From contig CAXKXX010000007.1 in assembly GCA_964059975.1 (NCBI GenBank), positions 22,753-86,752 on the forward strand: a stretch of DNA of 64,000 nucleotides. Reading direction: 5' to 3'. Each line of letters starts with the position of its first letter. Within the stretch, counting starts at the first letter, position 1. Below are positions 1-10,530 of this stretch, in pieces. Below the pieces are notes generated by a model. It searched no databases. It was not told where the DNA came from and was given only the letters and a program-made list of their open reading frames with translations. The position numbers and the translations under genes were made by a program. Source of the DNA: CAXKXX01 sp964059975 (GTDB lineage: Bacteria > Pseudomonadota > Gammaproteobacteria > Enterobacterales > Enterobacteriaceae).

Positions 1-1
1 A

Positions 2-1591
2 GAAGATTATAGTGATAACCACTTCCAATCTCATGTACGTGAAGCCGTATGCCAGGGCTTAAGACCACTAGGCTATTACGAACCAACTATCAATTTTAAA
101 TTCGAAAATCCTCCGAGTCTATCACGAGAAACAATACACATTAATATAAACCCCGGAAACCCGATCCGTATTTACGGGGACAATATTATTTTAAAAGGTG
201 ACGCTATCACGGATAAGGATTATCTGATCCTTATCAAGCAAGGTCGTCCAACTATTGGAGAGATTCTCAATCACGGCAAGTACGAAAAATTTAAAAAATC
301 TTTAACTAGCTTAGCGTTACGTAAAGGTTACTTTGATGCGGATATAGTAAAAAGCCAAATTAGCGTAATAGACACACTGCATAAGGCTTTTTGGGAGATC
401 GATTTCAACAGCGGATCACGCTACCGTTTTGGTGAGGTAAGATTTTCAGGTTCACAAATCCGAGAAGAGTATCTTAAAAATTTAATACCTTTTTATCGGG
501 GGGATTATTATACCGTTGAGAACTTAGAGGAGTTAAATCATCATTTATCTGCCACTAACTGGTTTAATGCAGTAATAGTGTCTCCTGACTTTAAAAATTC
601 AAATGAAAATAAAGTGCTATCGTTAGATGCATGGGTTACACCACGCACTCGAAATACTATCGATACTGGGATCGGTTATTCGACTGACGTTGGCCCACGA
701 GTTAAAGGTATCTGGAAAAGACCTTGGCTTAATGATCGAGGACATAGTCTCAAAACCAGTATAATCGTCTCAGCTCCGGAGCAACAACTCAGCTTAATCT
801 ATAAGACTCCCATGCTGAAGAACGCACTTGAACAATACTATCTTTTTCAAGGCGAATTTAAGCGCGTCAATCTCAACGATATCAAGTCTGTCACCTCTAA
901 GGTGGCAGTATCAAGAAACTGGGATCTTTCTTTGGGGTGGCAACGCGTAGTCAACTTAACTTGGCGTCTAGATCGCTTCATTGAAGAAAATACCACAAAT
1001 ACCAGTGTACTTCTATATCCCTCCGTGAGTATTAACCGCACTCGATCTCGTGGTGGTTTGATGCCAAATTGGGGCGATAGTCAGCGCTATTCTATTGATG
1101 TGTCGAATATAATCTGGAATTCCAACGTGAATTTTGCGCTAATACAGGCGCAGAACGTTTGGATTCGCACTCTATCAGATAAACACCGTCTTGTAGTACG
1201 AGGTCAAGCAGGATGGATCGAGACTAATAACTTAGAAAAAGTTCCTCCAGACTTACGCTTTTTCGCAGGTGGAGATCGAAGCATTCGTGGCTATAAGTAC
1301 AAGAGTATTGCCCCATGCGATAGAGAGGGTAAATTAATCGGATCTTCCAAGATTCTCACGGGTTCGTTTGAATACCAGTATAATCTGATCGGAAAGTGGT
1401 GGGGAGCAATATTTATTGATTCTGGAGAAGCATCGGATAATATCAAAAAGAGTAATATTAAAACCGGTTCGGGGTTAGGTTTACGCTGGCACTCACCGGT
1501 AGGACCCATTAAGTTAGATATAGCCGTGCCCCTAGGAGATAAAGAGGCCCACGGATTACAGTTTTATATTGGCTTAGGGCCTGAACTATGA
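2..1591 (+). CDS. tamA: TamA, outer-membrane Omp85-family assembly factor (5' end outside window)
   Basis: TamA is the Omp85/BamA-like outer-membrane barrel of the translocation and assembly module, which with TamB helps insert autotransporters and other outer-membrane proteins. The frame is open from base 2, so the gene enters from the left; about 45 N-terminal residues (signal peptide and part of POTRA 1) are outside the window. The visible 529 codons carry the remaining POTRA repeats over roughly the first 220 residues, then the barrel, with the Omp85 signatures FFAGGDRSIRGY and the terminal GLQFYIGLGPEL, which matches the enteric C-terminus. A GTG at 578 is in frame but internal, since upstream codons also align with TamA. 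The stop overlaps the tamB start by 4 bp (ATGA), so the two are translationally coupled. No frameshift is seen. Confidence 0.97.
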   Translation, partial: EDYSDNHFQSHVREAVCQGLRPLGYYEPTINFKFENPPSLSRETIHININPGNPIRIYGDNIILKGDAITDKDYLILIKQGRPTIGEILNHGKYEKFKKSLTSLALRKGYFDADIVKSQISVIDTLHKAFWEIDFNSGSRYRFGEVRFSGSQIREEYLKNLIPFYRGDYYTVENLEELNHHLSATNWFNAVIVSPDFKNSNENKVLSLDAWVTPRTRNTIDTGIGYSTDVGPRVKGIWKRPWLNDRGHSLKTSIIVSAPEQQLSLIYKTPMLKNALEQYYLFQGEFKRVNLNDIKSVTSKVAVSRNWDLSLGWQRVVNLTWRLDRFIEENTTNTSVLLYPSVSINRTRSRGGLMPNWGDSQRYSIDVSNIIWNSNVNFALIQAQNVWIRTLSDKHRLVVRGQAGWIETNNLEKVPPDLRFFAGGDRSIRGYKYKSIAPCDREGKLIGSSKILTGSFEYQYNLIGKWWGAIFIDSGEASDNIKKSNIKTGSGLGLRWHSPVGPIKLDIAVPLGDKEAHGLQFYIGLGPEL

Positions 1592-4500
1592 GACGCATTC
1601 AAAAGATTTGCCTCCGATCACTAAGTATTCTTTTTTTTCTTATAGCTAGCCTCGCTTTTTTTCTTATTAATACTAATGGGCTACACATAATGATTAATAG
1701 CGTAGTCCGATGTATACCAGGTTTAGATATCTCTCATATCAGTGGAGACCTGAATAATTTAACGCTAAAAAGTTTCAGGTATCACATTCCAGGCATGTCA
1801 TTGAGTGCTGAAGAGCTGCATATTTCTCTTGACTTGTCTTGTTTTAAACATAGTTCGCTATGCGTTAATGCCTTAACCGCTCGGGATGTGAATGTAATCT
1901 TTAACACTAAAGAAATTACCTTATCTATACCTGCCAAGCAAATTGGTACACCCTCTACTCATGTTAGTACGCTATATCCGATTATTTTACGCATGTTAGC
2001 ACTAGATAACCTCACAATAGTTGTTGATGACACTACAATTTCTCTGGAGGAATTACAGACTGGCGTAAAATGGAAAGATTCTGTATTGACCCTTATCTCA
2101 ACAAAAATCAATTCACTGCTAATCCAGTTTCCAAAAAAACCCAAAGCCTCATGGTCACAAGCAATAGAAGTAGCGGTTAAAGAGAAGACAAAAACTCATG
2201 ATCAAGAAAATAAGGTAGCAAGGTTGGCACTTCAGTATGGAGAGCCTCCGTTACTACAAGAACTGAAATCTTTATTCAATAAACCACTACTACTCAATTT
2301 TCCCGAATTTTATATGCCTATAGATATTATCTTTCAACAAATCAATGCGGAAAACCTTCGACTGATTAATGATACTGATACATCGATCACACATCTATTC
2401 CTACAAGGAAAGATAAAGGATCAGTATATTCAGGTAGATAGATTCGAGGCTGAAGCCGAGGGGGGCACAATTTCTGCTCAAGGAGCAGCAACATTGATCG
2501 GAGATTATGTGGTAAATATGCTGGCTAAAATTACATTGAATATTTTACCATTACGGGGTGAGACAATCACTATAATACTCAGTGGAAAATTGAATAAAAT
2601 ACTTAATATCGCGATAAATCTATCTGGATCTGTAGTTGCAACAATTAATGCGGAGACTCGTTTATCTGAGTCAGGCCTACCGCTAGTCATGACCTTAAAG
2701 AGTAAAGAGTTAAAATGGCCTATAAGCGGTGCATCACAATATCAATTCAAGGATTTCCTCCTTCAATTTAATGGAAAGATAACTGAATATAAGCTTTCCG
2801 CCCGCGCTAATATTAGCAGTCATAATCTACCAAAAGTGGCTTTGATTTTAGATGGAACGGGTAGTATCGAACAGTTTAAATTACAGAACCTACGATTAGC
2901 TACTTTAGAGGGAAATATTAATCTTACCGCATTAATAGATTGGAGAAATGCTGTGAGTTGGGAGGCATGCTTGACACTGAATAGCGTCAATACCGCCACG
3001 TTTTGGCCAAAATGGCCAGAAAGTCTAGGGGGTAAGATGACTATCTTTGGTAGTGTATATGGAGAATTCTGGCAAATACGAGTTCCAAAATTACGTCTAG
3101 ATGGTAATTTAAAACGCAGTAAATTTACTGTCCTTGGTACGCTTAGTGGGGATAACTCTGGAAGATGGAACATTCCTGATATTAGTGTGATGCTGGGAGA
3201 GAATCGACTTAATATTAGGGGTCAGTTAAATAATAAAGCCTGGATCGCAGACGCCAGTGTTGACGCTTCGTGTCTTTCTGAAATTCTACCAGAGCTCGGC
3301 GGAATTCTCAAAGGAAATCTTACATTACGCGGTAATCTACAAGCTCCAAAATTACTGGTTAATCTAACAGCCTCAGACTTGAAATGGAGAACGTTACGTA
3401 CGAGTCGACTGAAGATCTATGGTGATATACACTCTGCTACTCAGATACAGGGCCGATTAGCGATCCGTATTAAAAAACTACAACAGGGTACTTCGACCAT
3501 TAGGCTATTGACCCTATACGCCAAAGGAAGCGAAAAGAAACATCATATACAGTTAGAGATCGAAGATCAGTCAGTTTCGGGTCAAATTGCATTGCATGGA
3601 ATCCTTGATCGCCAAAAACAGCGCTGGCGTGGTTATCTAAATAATACGCGTTTCGCCACCCCATTTGGGGAGTGGAGACTCATACGAGCCATCCCACTGA
3701 ATTATTTAAACACTAATAAACAGATTAGTATTGGCCCACACTGCTGGAAAAATTTAAACTCTCAACTATGTGTGTTAAAAACTATTAAATCTGACCAAAT
3801 CAGTGCAATTAAGGTGGTACTAAAACGCTTCGATCTAGCAATATTTAAGCCATTTATTAATTCAGAAACTGAAGTTACTGGCGCGCTAATCGGTAAAGCT
3901 AATTTTATCTGGAAATACGGAGAGACTTTACCATCAGGAAGCATTTCATTAGTGGGCGATGGTGTCACAATACTACACCAGGCCCAGGGTCGCCTACTTC
4001 CAATTTCTTTCAATACTTTTCAGATCAACTTTGCTCTGAACAATAGCTATGCTCAGGCGGATTGGATTATTTCACTCAATAATAATAGTCAGCTAGACGG
4101 TCATATTCAAATAGGAGATCCGAAAAGAGATCGCAATATAATCGGTAGGATCAATATTACCAACCTGCCCTTGGAAATGATTCCCTCAAGTTTAATACAG
4201 GGGTTAAAAGCATCAGGTATACTAAATGGTAGCTTTCAACTGACTGGAAGTATAAAAAATCTGCGCTTTATGAGTCGCCTCATACTCGAAAAGGTAAATC
4301 TGAAGGGACGTCCGATCCTAATTGACACGACTGATGGTCCTTTATCGATGAGCTTTAACAATATGACCTCAGTACTAGAAGGGCTAATTAGTACTAGAGG
4401 TGAGACTCTAAACTTAAAGAAAATTGATTGGAAGACCCGTATTACTCTGAAAAGTGATCAGCTTCGAATAATGATATCACCAATCCTCCGCATTGAGTGT

Positions 4501-5385
4501 TCTCCAGATCTCATACTTGAAGCCACACCGAAGATGTTTGCTCTAAATGGTTCGGTAGTTATCCCCTGGGCGCGAATTGCTTTACAGGAAATACCAGAAA
4601 GTACAGTAATAATTTCTTCTGATGAAGTGATGCTAAATAGTCAATTAAAACCAATTCAGCCAAAACCCACGTCGATTCCAATTAATAGTAATCTAATGAT
4701 TCACATTAGAGATGACGTACGATTAGAAGCTTTTGGTTTTAAATCTGGCCTTAAAGGCGATCTTGAGTTGCTATACGATAAGAGGGGTCTAGGTCTTAAT
4801 GGAAATCTGAATATTACCTCAGGTCGGTTTCATGCTTATGGACAGGATCTTATTGTTCGTAAAGGCCAACTGATGTTTTCTGGTCCTCCAGATCAGTCAA
4901 TCCTTAACTTTGAAGCAATCCGTAACCCTGATTCAACTAAAGATGGCGTTACTGCCGGGGTGCGTGTGACCGGATCTATAGATACACCTAAGATAGAGGT
5001 ATTTTCGGATACAGCTAAGTCGCAACAGGAAGTATTGTCTTATCTATTACGCGGGCAAGGGTTGCTTAGCTCTGATGCTAATGAAAACGTTATGAGGTCA
5101 ATGCTGATTAGCATAGGATTAGCTCATATCAATCAAGTTATAGGTAAAATTGGTAAAGCATTTGGTGTGAATGATTTAACTCTTGATACTCAAGGAGACG
5201 GCGATGGCTCTCAGGTCCTCGTAAGCGCGCACGTTTTCCCTGGATTTCAAGTAAAGTACGGCATAGGTATGTTCGATTCACTGACTACGCTAACGTTACG
5301 CTACCAACTAATGCCTAAATTATATCTTGAGGCAGTGTCTGGTATTGATCACGCACTAAATTTGCTCTATCAATTTGAATTTTGA
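1588..5385 (+). CDS. tamB: TamB, inner-membrane-anchored periplasmic lipid/protein translocation partner of TamA
   Basis: TamB is a long AsmA-like/VPS13-like protein anchored in the inner membrane by an N-terminal helix and spanning the periplasm as a beta-taco; it partners TamA and has been implicated in phospholipid transport to the outer membrane. The 1265-residue length is close to the enteric 1259. One hydrophobic anchor is visible at about residues 12-28 (IFFLIASLAFFLI-like). Repeated beta-strand segments fill the body, and the C-terminal DUF490 region contains the conserved stretch ending LTLRYQLMPKLYLEAVSG, followed by a terminal YQFEF. The start overlaps the tamA stop by 4 bp. ytfP, which usually follows, is not detectable. 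An intact gene of 3.8 kb in a decaying genome argues for strong selection. Confidence 0.96.
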   Translation: MRRIQKICLRSLSILFFLIASLAFFLINTNGLHIMINSVVRCIPGLDISHISGDLNNLTLKSFRYHIPGMSLSAEELHISLDLSCFKHSSLCVNALTARDVNVIFNTKEITLSIPAKQIGTPSTHVSTLYPIILRMLALDNLTIVVDDTTISLEELQTGVKWKDSVLTLISTKINSLLIQFPKKPKASWSQAIEVAVKEKTKTHDQENKVARLALQYGEPPLLQELKSLFNKPLLLNFPEFYMPIDIIFQQINAENLRLINDTDTSITHLFLQGKIKDQYIQVDRFEAEAEGGTISAQGAATLIGDYVVNMLAKITLNILPLRGETITIILSGKLNKILNIAINLSGSVVATINAETRLSESGLPLVMTLKSKELKWPISGASQYQFKDFLLQFNGKITEYKLSARANISSHNLPKVALILDGTGSIEQFKLQNLRLATLEGNINLTALIDWRNAVSWEACLTLNSVNTATFWPKWPESLGGKMTIFGSVYGEFWQIRVPKLRLDGNLKRSKFTVLGTLSGDNSGRWNIPDISVMLGENRLNIRGQLNNKAWIADASVDASCLSEILPELGGILKGNLTLRGNLQAPKLLVNLTASDLKWRTLRTSRLKIYGDIHSATQIQGRLAIRIKKLQQGTSTIRLLTLYAKGSEKKHHIQLEIEDQSVSGQIALHGILDRQKQRWRGYLNNTRFATPFGEWRLIRAIPLNYLNTNKQISIGPHCWKNLNSQLCVLKTIKSDQISAIKVVLKRFDLAIFKPFINSETEVTGALIGKANFIWKYGETLPSGSISLVGDGVTILHQAQGRLLPISFNTFQINFALNNSYAQADWIISLNNNSQLDGHIQIGDPKRDRNIIGRINITNLPLEMIPSSLIQGLKASGILNGSFQLTGSIKNLRFMSRLILEKVNLKGRPILIDTTDGPLSMSFNNMTSVLEGLISTRGETLNLKKIDWKTRITLKSDQLRIMISPILRIECSPDLILEATPKMFALNGSVVIPWARIALQEIPESTVIISSDEVMLNSQLKPIQPKPTSIPINSNLMIHIRDDVRLEAFGFKSGLKGDLELLYDKRGLGLNGNLNITSGRFHAYGQDLIVRKGQLMFSGPPDQSILNFEAIRNPDSTKDGVTAGVRVTGSIDTPKIEVFSDTAKSQQEVLSYLLRGQGLLSSDANENVMRSMLISIGLAHINQVIGKIGKAFGVNDLTLDTQGDGDGSQVLVSAHVFPGFQVKYGIGMFDSLTTLTLRYQLMPKLYLEAVSGIDHALNLLYQFEF

Positions 5386-5903
5386 ATGTATAAATAGCTT
5401 TGATGATATTTATTAAAAATAGGTGTGCTGTAGTTACTAACTAAGTAATATAGAGGTAGAGCTCATAGGCTATTATTCCCATAATATATGCGTTGAAGGG
5501 TAGGTTACCATCTGATAACTCACTAAATTAGTATACTAATACATCTCGTAGAACTAATCTCACGCACGTATTATTTTTTATTAACCTTAACCACTTGATG
5601 CTTGCATTAAAATTCTGAGTAGTAAGCTTCCGAGATACATTTAATATTGATGCTTATATTTTATAGATAAAATTCTAAGAATAAGTTTGTGAAGTTAATT
5701 TAGAGATTTAAGATGCGTAATGCGTGAATTCTCGATATAGTCGAATATTGAATTAAAATCACATAGAATAGCCTGAATCGTCTAGGTCGACGTCTTTCTC
5801 CATACCACAAAGGTTATAAGTATAAAGTTATCGGTATCTCGTCCTATAAAGATGCTATGCATTCACCATCAGACAATCAGCTGGAATCGAATGCCACTAC
5901 ATT

Positions 5904-5937
5904 ATTTAGGTATTGTTTAGATTTAGGTATTGTTTAG
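5904..5937 (+). repeat. Perfect 17-bp tandem duplication
   Basis: The unit ATTTAGGTATTGTTTAG occurs twice head to tail (5904-5920 and 5921-5937) with no mismatch, in spacer between tamB and gmhA. It is probably a recent slippage or repair duplication; no function is apparent. Confidence 0.9.
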
Positions 5938-7870
5938 AAACTCTGTTCTTTTCTTCTAATAAGATGCCCATATTAAAAATAATTAATAGCAGTGCTAATT
6001 TTTTTAAAATATTTAAAAATAGACTTTCTGTGCTTATAACGATTACTTTTTCTTTTAAGATTAATAAAATGTATTACTTAAAAACGAGCCTAAAGTTAAT
6101 GTTTGTATCAACTCTTATTAGATTAGCAGGTAGCCATAAACTACTAGCTGCAATTACGGTGAATTAAACTTATTTAAAATAAGCATATTCTGAGCATACT
6201 CCGATAAAATTTTTAGACACAGCTCGAGTCCGTATACATTTAGTTAGATCCAGTCTAATTAAATTTATGTAGTGTTATATATACTTATAGATCATTATAG
6301 TAATAATTTTTAAACGTTTATTGACCCACCCGAATGTGGCGATTATTAAATAGAGAAAAATCATTTTTATATATTATCAAATAAATCGTGCTCATTATTA
6401 TAAATTATTCGCTATGTGTAAAATAAATTTTAAGATGATTAAAACTGATCAAGCTCTTATTTACGATTAATTTTAGATTCCGTGTTTATTAGATGTCACC
6501 GTGACCAGATCCAATAGTAAATTTTACTAATCATTCACTTTCACTGTATAAATTCAGTAATTAGAATTTAAGTTAGATATACTGAAATGTATTGAATTGA
6601 ATGCAATTCTTCTAAAATTATTTTTATCTTAAACTAATTCTTCTGATCTGATAAGTATCTTTATAGATATTATTTTAAAGAGACCATAAATCTATAAGAA
6701 TTCTGTATTTTGAGTATATAAAAATTTATTTATTCTTTTAGCTTTACTTATTTTAAGATACCGCATACGCTCTGATTTATATCAGACAGACATATAGGAA
6801 TAAGCAATTTTAATATTACAAAAAAATGAATGTATATTAAAAAAGATGGCGAGCTAGTCAAGATTTTTAGATAAAATTATATGCGCCAAAAAATATCTAG
6901 TAGATACCGAATTATATGAGATACACCCTTATTTTATTATCTCATAAAATATAATTTTTAATCTAAACGCAGTAAAAGCATATGTAATTTAATTACATTA
7001 TTCATTCTATTTTATCATAATTTTTTAAAAAATTAGAATAATCAATTTCCTTATAACATTCTTATTTATTTTAAATAGTATACATTAGGAAAATAAAACT
7101 ATTCTATTAGTAATTCTAATACTTAAATAAATTTTTTATTGATGCTTACTAATTTTATAGATTCAAAAATTTTATGAAAGTAGGTGCAATAATATTACAT
7201 CTATATCTAGTATTTTTAGAATCAAAAATTGATGTAAATAGCTATTAATAAATTACTTTTAATTATCATATTTTTTAAATAAAAGTATATATAGAAAGTG
7301 CTTTATTAAGAATTAATATAGAAGGGATACATTAATAAATCGTGTAAATATGAAAGATAAAATAAAAGATGATTTATTTTAAATAAAAAATAAAAACTAC
7401 TATAGGTATAATTTAAAAAATTGCTATATCTTTTTAAGATCTATTTCTTAATTAGTGTTCTTAGGTCGTAGTACTAATGAGTAACTATTACGTTAATAAT
7501 TTTTACTAATTTTTTAACGCAGTCATTATGCATATGTAAAATTTAAAATAATTTAAAATAATAGTAAAAGTTCTTAAGTATTAATGAATTAATTTTAAAA
7601 ATATAGAGATGATATATAGCATTGATCGATTATATATTTAATCTGATATTAGATATCATCGTTTGTAAATTCGTGTGTTGATATGTAATACACAGTCATC
7701 TTAAAAATTATCAGAATATCAAAAATATATTGTTCTAATAATCGATATTTGATCAAACATAGATTGTTAATTAAAGCTTACTGTTACAGTATACGTTATT
7801 CTTCTGCCGCTCATTAGAAAACTGATATTTTACTAATTTTAAATAATGATAACTGACGATAACAATATTT

Positions 7871-7917
7871 TTATAGATATCATTGATGATTAATCTTTAT
7901 ATCAATGATATCTATAA
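7871..7917. repeat. Perfect 17-bp inverted repeat
   Basis: Arms 7871-7887 (TTATAGATATCATTGAT) and 7901-7917 are exact reverse complements around a 13-base loop. The arms are AT-rich and lie about 770 bp beyond the end of gmhA, far from any gene end, so a terminator role is not obvious. Confidence 0.85.
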
Positions 7918-8682
7918 GTAGATTTTTAGGTATAGTTTTTAAAACTCTCAATCTTCTTATGAAGAATCATAGCTTTCCGAATATATATGTACTACCTGAT
8001 TCAGAGTAGCTTATTCAAGAAACCGTTAACTAACGATCAGATGTTCAAAAAGAGCGTTATTTATAGCTTTAGCAAGATAATGAATTGATAAAATACGTAA
8101 TGTGGCTATATCTCGCGTCCTAATACATATAGTTAGATAGAATTATTTAAAACTTTTAGGAGGAACTGCTATAGTATCCAGGAGAATCTTATTCGATGTT
8201 AGCTTAATTAACTATAAAGTATACACAATTTTAAATGATAGTTCATTCTATCAGGAGAACGCTATGTCTATAAGCTATATATAATCCTCATTTAAATCTT
8301 ATAAAACAACAGAAAAGAACGAGACGTTTGTTACTGTACTTACTGCTATAATTATTCTGATAATCATGCGAAGCTGCGCTATCTGGCTACATGATGTAGT
8401 CTTTTTAAGATGCAGCCACTAGGCAAGTACTACAATTTAATTGTAAATCTTTAAATATACCGCGCATTACTCTTGCATATAAGAATAACATCGAAGTTCA
8501 TATATCTTTGTATGACTTTCGATAAATCGCTATTCTAGATCTAGCGGGTACAGACTGCGGTCTAGTAGGAGATTAAGTAAAAATTCACTATCATATCCGT
8601 CAGGGCCGATACTATTCTCTTTTTTAATTACACTGCTGGCTCTACCTGAAAGCACCACAAAATTTAAGTTACATCCTCTTCT

Positions 8683-9276
8683 TCACTTCAGTAATGACGT
8701 CTTGATCATCTCTTTTTCTATTATTTGAATAAAGAGGTGAATTATTTTAATGTGAATCTCCTGAATACGATCAGCGTAGCCGAAGTGTGGCACTCGGATT
8801 TCAATGTCGGAAGAAGCCGCTACTCTACCTCCATCTTTCCCAGTTAAGGTAATTACCTTCATCCTTTTTATGCGCGCTGCTTCAATTGCTTTAATGATGT
8901 TGCAAGATTGACCAGAAGTAGAAATACCAAGCAGCACGTCACCAGCGCATCCTAATGCCTCCACATAACGCGAAAATACGTAGTCGTATCCAAGATCGTT
9001 GCTAACACAGGAGAAGTGACTGACATCAGAAACTGAAATTGCCGGATAGCCAGGTCGATTCTCTCGGTAACGACCAGTCAACTCTTCAGAAAAATGCATT
9101 GCGTCACAGTGAGATCCGCCATTTCCACAAGAAATCACTTTTCCTCCAGATTTAAAAGCATCTGCTATCAGCACTGATGCGCGCTGAATAGCGTCGATCT
9201 TAGTGCTATCACTGATAAACTTTTTCAAAATATCGCCCGCTTCGTTCAATTCATTCCGAATAAGATCGTGGTACAT
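8683..9276 (-). CDS. gmhA: Sedoheptulose-7-phosphate isomerase GmhA
   Basis: GmhA converts sedoheptulose 7-phosphate to D-glycero-D-manno-heptose 7-phosphate, the first step toward the ADP-heptose of the LPS inner core. The 197-residue product begins MYHDLIRNELNEA as in enteric GmhA (192 residues) and is a single SIS domain. Visible signatures are SCGNGGSHCDAMHFSEELTGRY near residues 51-73, LGISTSGQS near 116-124 (sugar-phosphate binding), and the C-terminal HFGYADRIQEIHIKIIHL with the metal-site His. There are two to four extra C-terminal residues. The gene stands alone, with over 1 kb of spacer on each side. Retention of a heptose enzyme with lpxC suggests LPS is still made. Confidence 0.96.
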   Translation of the reverse strand: MYHDLIRNELNEAGDILKKFISDSTKIDAIQRASVLIADAFKSGGKVISCGNGGSHCDAMHFSEELTGRYRENRPGYPAISVSDVSHFSCVSNDLGYDYVFSRYVEALGCAGDVLLGISTSGQSCNIIKAIEAARIKRMKVITLTGKDGGRVAASSDIEIRVPHFGYADRIQEIHIKIIHLFIQIIEKEMIKTSLLK

Positions 9277-10530
9277 GAAAACCTCTTCTAATCGTTAACA
9301 TTTTACCTTTTAGCATACTCAAACCACACAAGATTCAGACTCATTGGATAGCCTTATCAGGAAACATAGTAATTATGGTCATGCTTAATTTACAATTAAA
9401 AAATACTTTTTTATCAAATAGATATGTATCACGAAATGTAATTTAACTCGTTTAAATATAAGTAGCAGTTCAGCAATAAAAATACGAATAATCTATTCCT
9501 TGGTTCAGTATGGGTTCTGTTAGCCTGACTATATGAATCTTGATTACATTAAGTAGACTTCCGGTTTTACCCCATTTAGAGATGTAGTTATTTGTGTGAT
9601 TAATTGAAAAAATACGCGGTAGTGCGACCATATCACTAGTGCCTAAATAGAGTAAACGGCGAGACCTGTTCCCGACGTATCTTAGGGAGTTGCGACATAG
9701 ATCGTCTGTAATATAATTTTTAGAGACCTATGTATCGAGATAAAAAGTGTCATGCGAGAATATGGGCACCAAAGTTCCACTATGGCTACCTATTAGTGCG
9801 GACGCAGAGTGTCTATTAAAATTTTTAAAAAAATAAATAATGAGTGTATTTTCTCGATAGTAGAATTAAAAAATGTTTTTGGCTATTGATTTAGAGGTGA
9901 AGCTAAAAGCAAGTATTTACAGTTTACGTGTTTTGGTATACAAATATAATTAATAGAAAATGCTTTAAATTTTTTAATTATTATATTAACGCCTGCCTTC
10001 TATCTCTCCTAGAGACGACGCCTTTAATGTCTTAAACAATTACTAGATTTAGCACATATCACAGGATTGAATCCCAGTGACTTCGCGACAATAGGTCGCG
10101 CGTTGGCTTTTTAGAATCAGAGTATTATACGAGATTTTAACTTGACCACTCACATAGTGAGTACTCTTTTTAATCTAAAATTAATTTAGGCTCACGAAAA
10201 CTCCATAACAGTAGCGATAGCTTTTCCGGAAAAATTGACCTCTCCACATAAAGTCGAGCTCTCTCCTAACTGGAAATGACGCTACAATAGAGACGTAGAA
10301 AATTTTACGTTCTTAAAACGATTGGGGCTCAGTCCACCGAAAATGTACTCACGGTACTAGTCGATCAATCACTAGCGCCACCGAGCTTCTAGGCCTCTAT
10401 ATTTTTTAGCCTACATCAAGGATGGTCTCAGTGTGAGTTGCTTCGAAAATAAAAAACTGTTTTCGAGATACCAATGTCCTTAAGAGGTCCTCTTCTGCAA
10501 TTCTTCTTACCATACATAGCCATTTTTTCT
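9277..10530. other. 1.25-kb spacer between obgE and gmhA
   Basis: In E. coli dacB and greA lie next to obgE; neither is recognisable here. A somewhat more GC-rich stretch (about 10190-10440) has short open segments on the minus strand interrupted by stops, consistent with an eroded gene, but I cannot name it. Confidence 0.55.

Larger units (their letters stand above)
5386..8682. other. 3.3-kb AT-rich spacer, no recognisable gene
   Basis: No reading frame here resembles a known protein; the longest open frame (84 codons, 5913-6167 plus) is low-complexity and has no ribosome binding site. In enterics ytfP follows tamB, but I could not find convincing remains. The stretch holds a perfect 17-bp tandem duplication (5904-5937) and a perfect 17-bp inverted repeat (7871-7917). 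It looks like eroded pseudogene sequence. Confidence 0.7.

Noticed and set aside
2820..3173. 117-codon antisense frame inside tamB
   Set aside because: Shadow of tamB; no family resemblance or ribosome binding site.
5913..6167. 84-codon plus-strand frame after tamB
   Set aside because: Low-complexity Phe/Lys/Ile-rich translation, no ribosome binding site, no family resemblance; expected by chance in AT-rich DNA.
10060..10100. T-arm-like sequence (minus strand ATTCAATCC) suggesting a tRNA
   Set aside because: The G53-C61 pair is broken, the stem does not pair, and no acceptor or anticodon arm could be found.
10190..10345. Minus-strand frame with stretches resembling FabZ (YxFxGL...RFK) and FabA (GEVNFSGK)
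   Set aside because: Two different hot-dog enzymes match different halves, a stop interrupts the frame, and synteny does not support either; probably chance.
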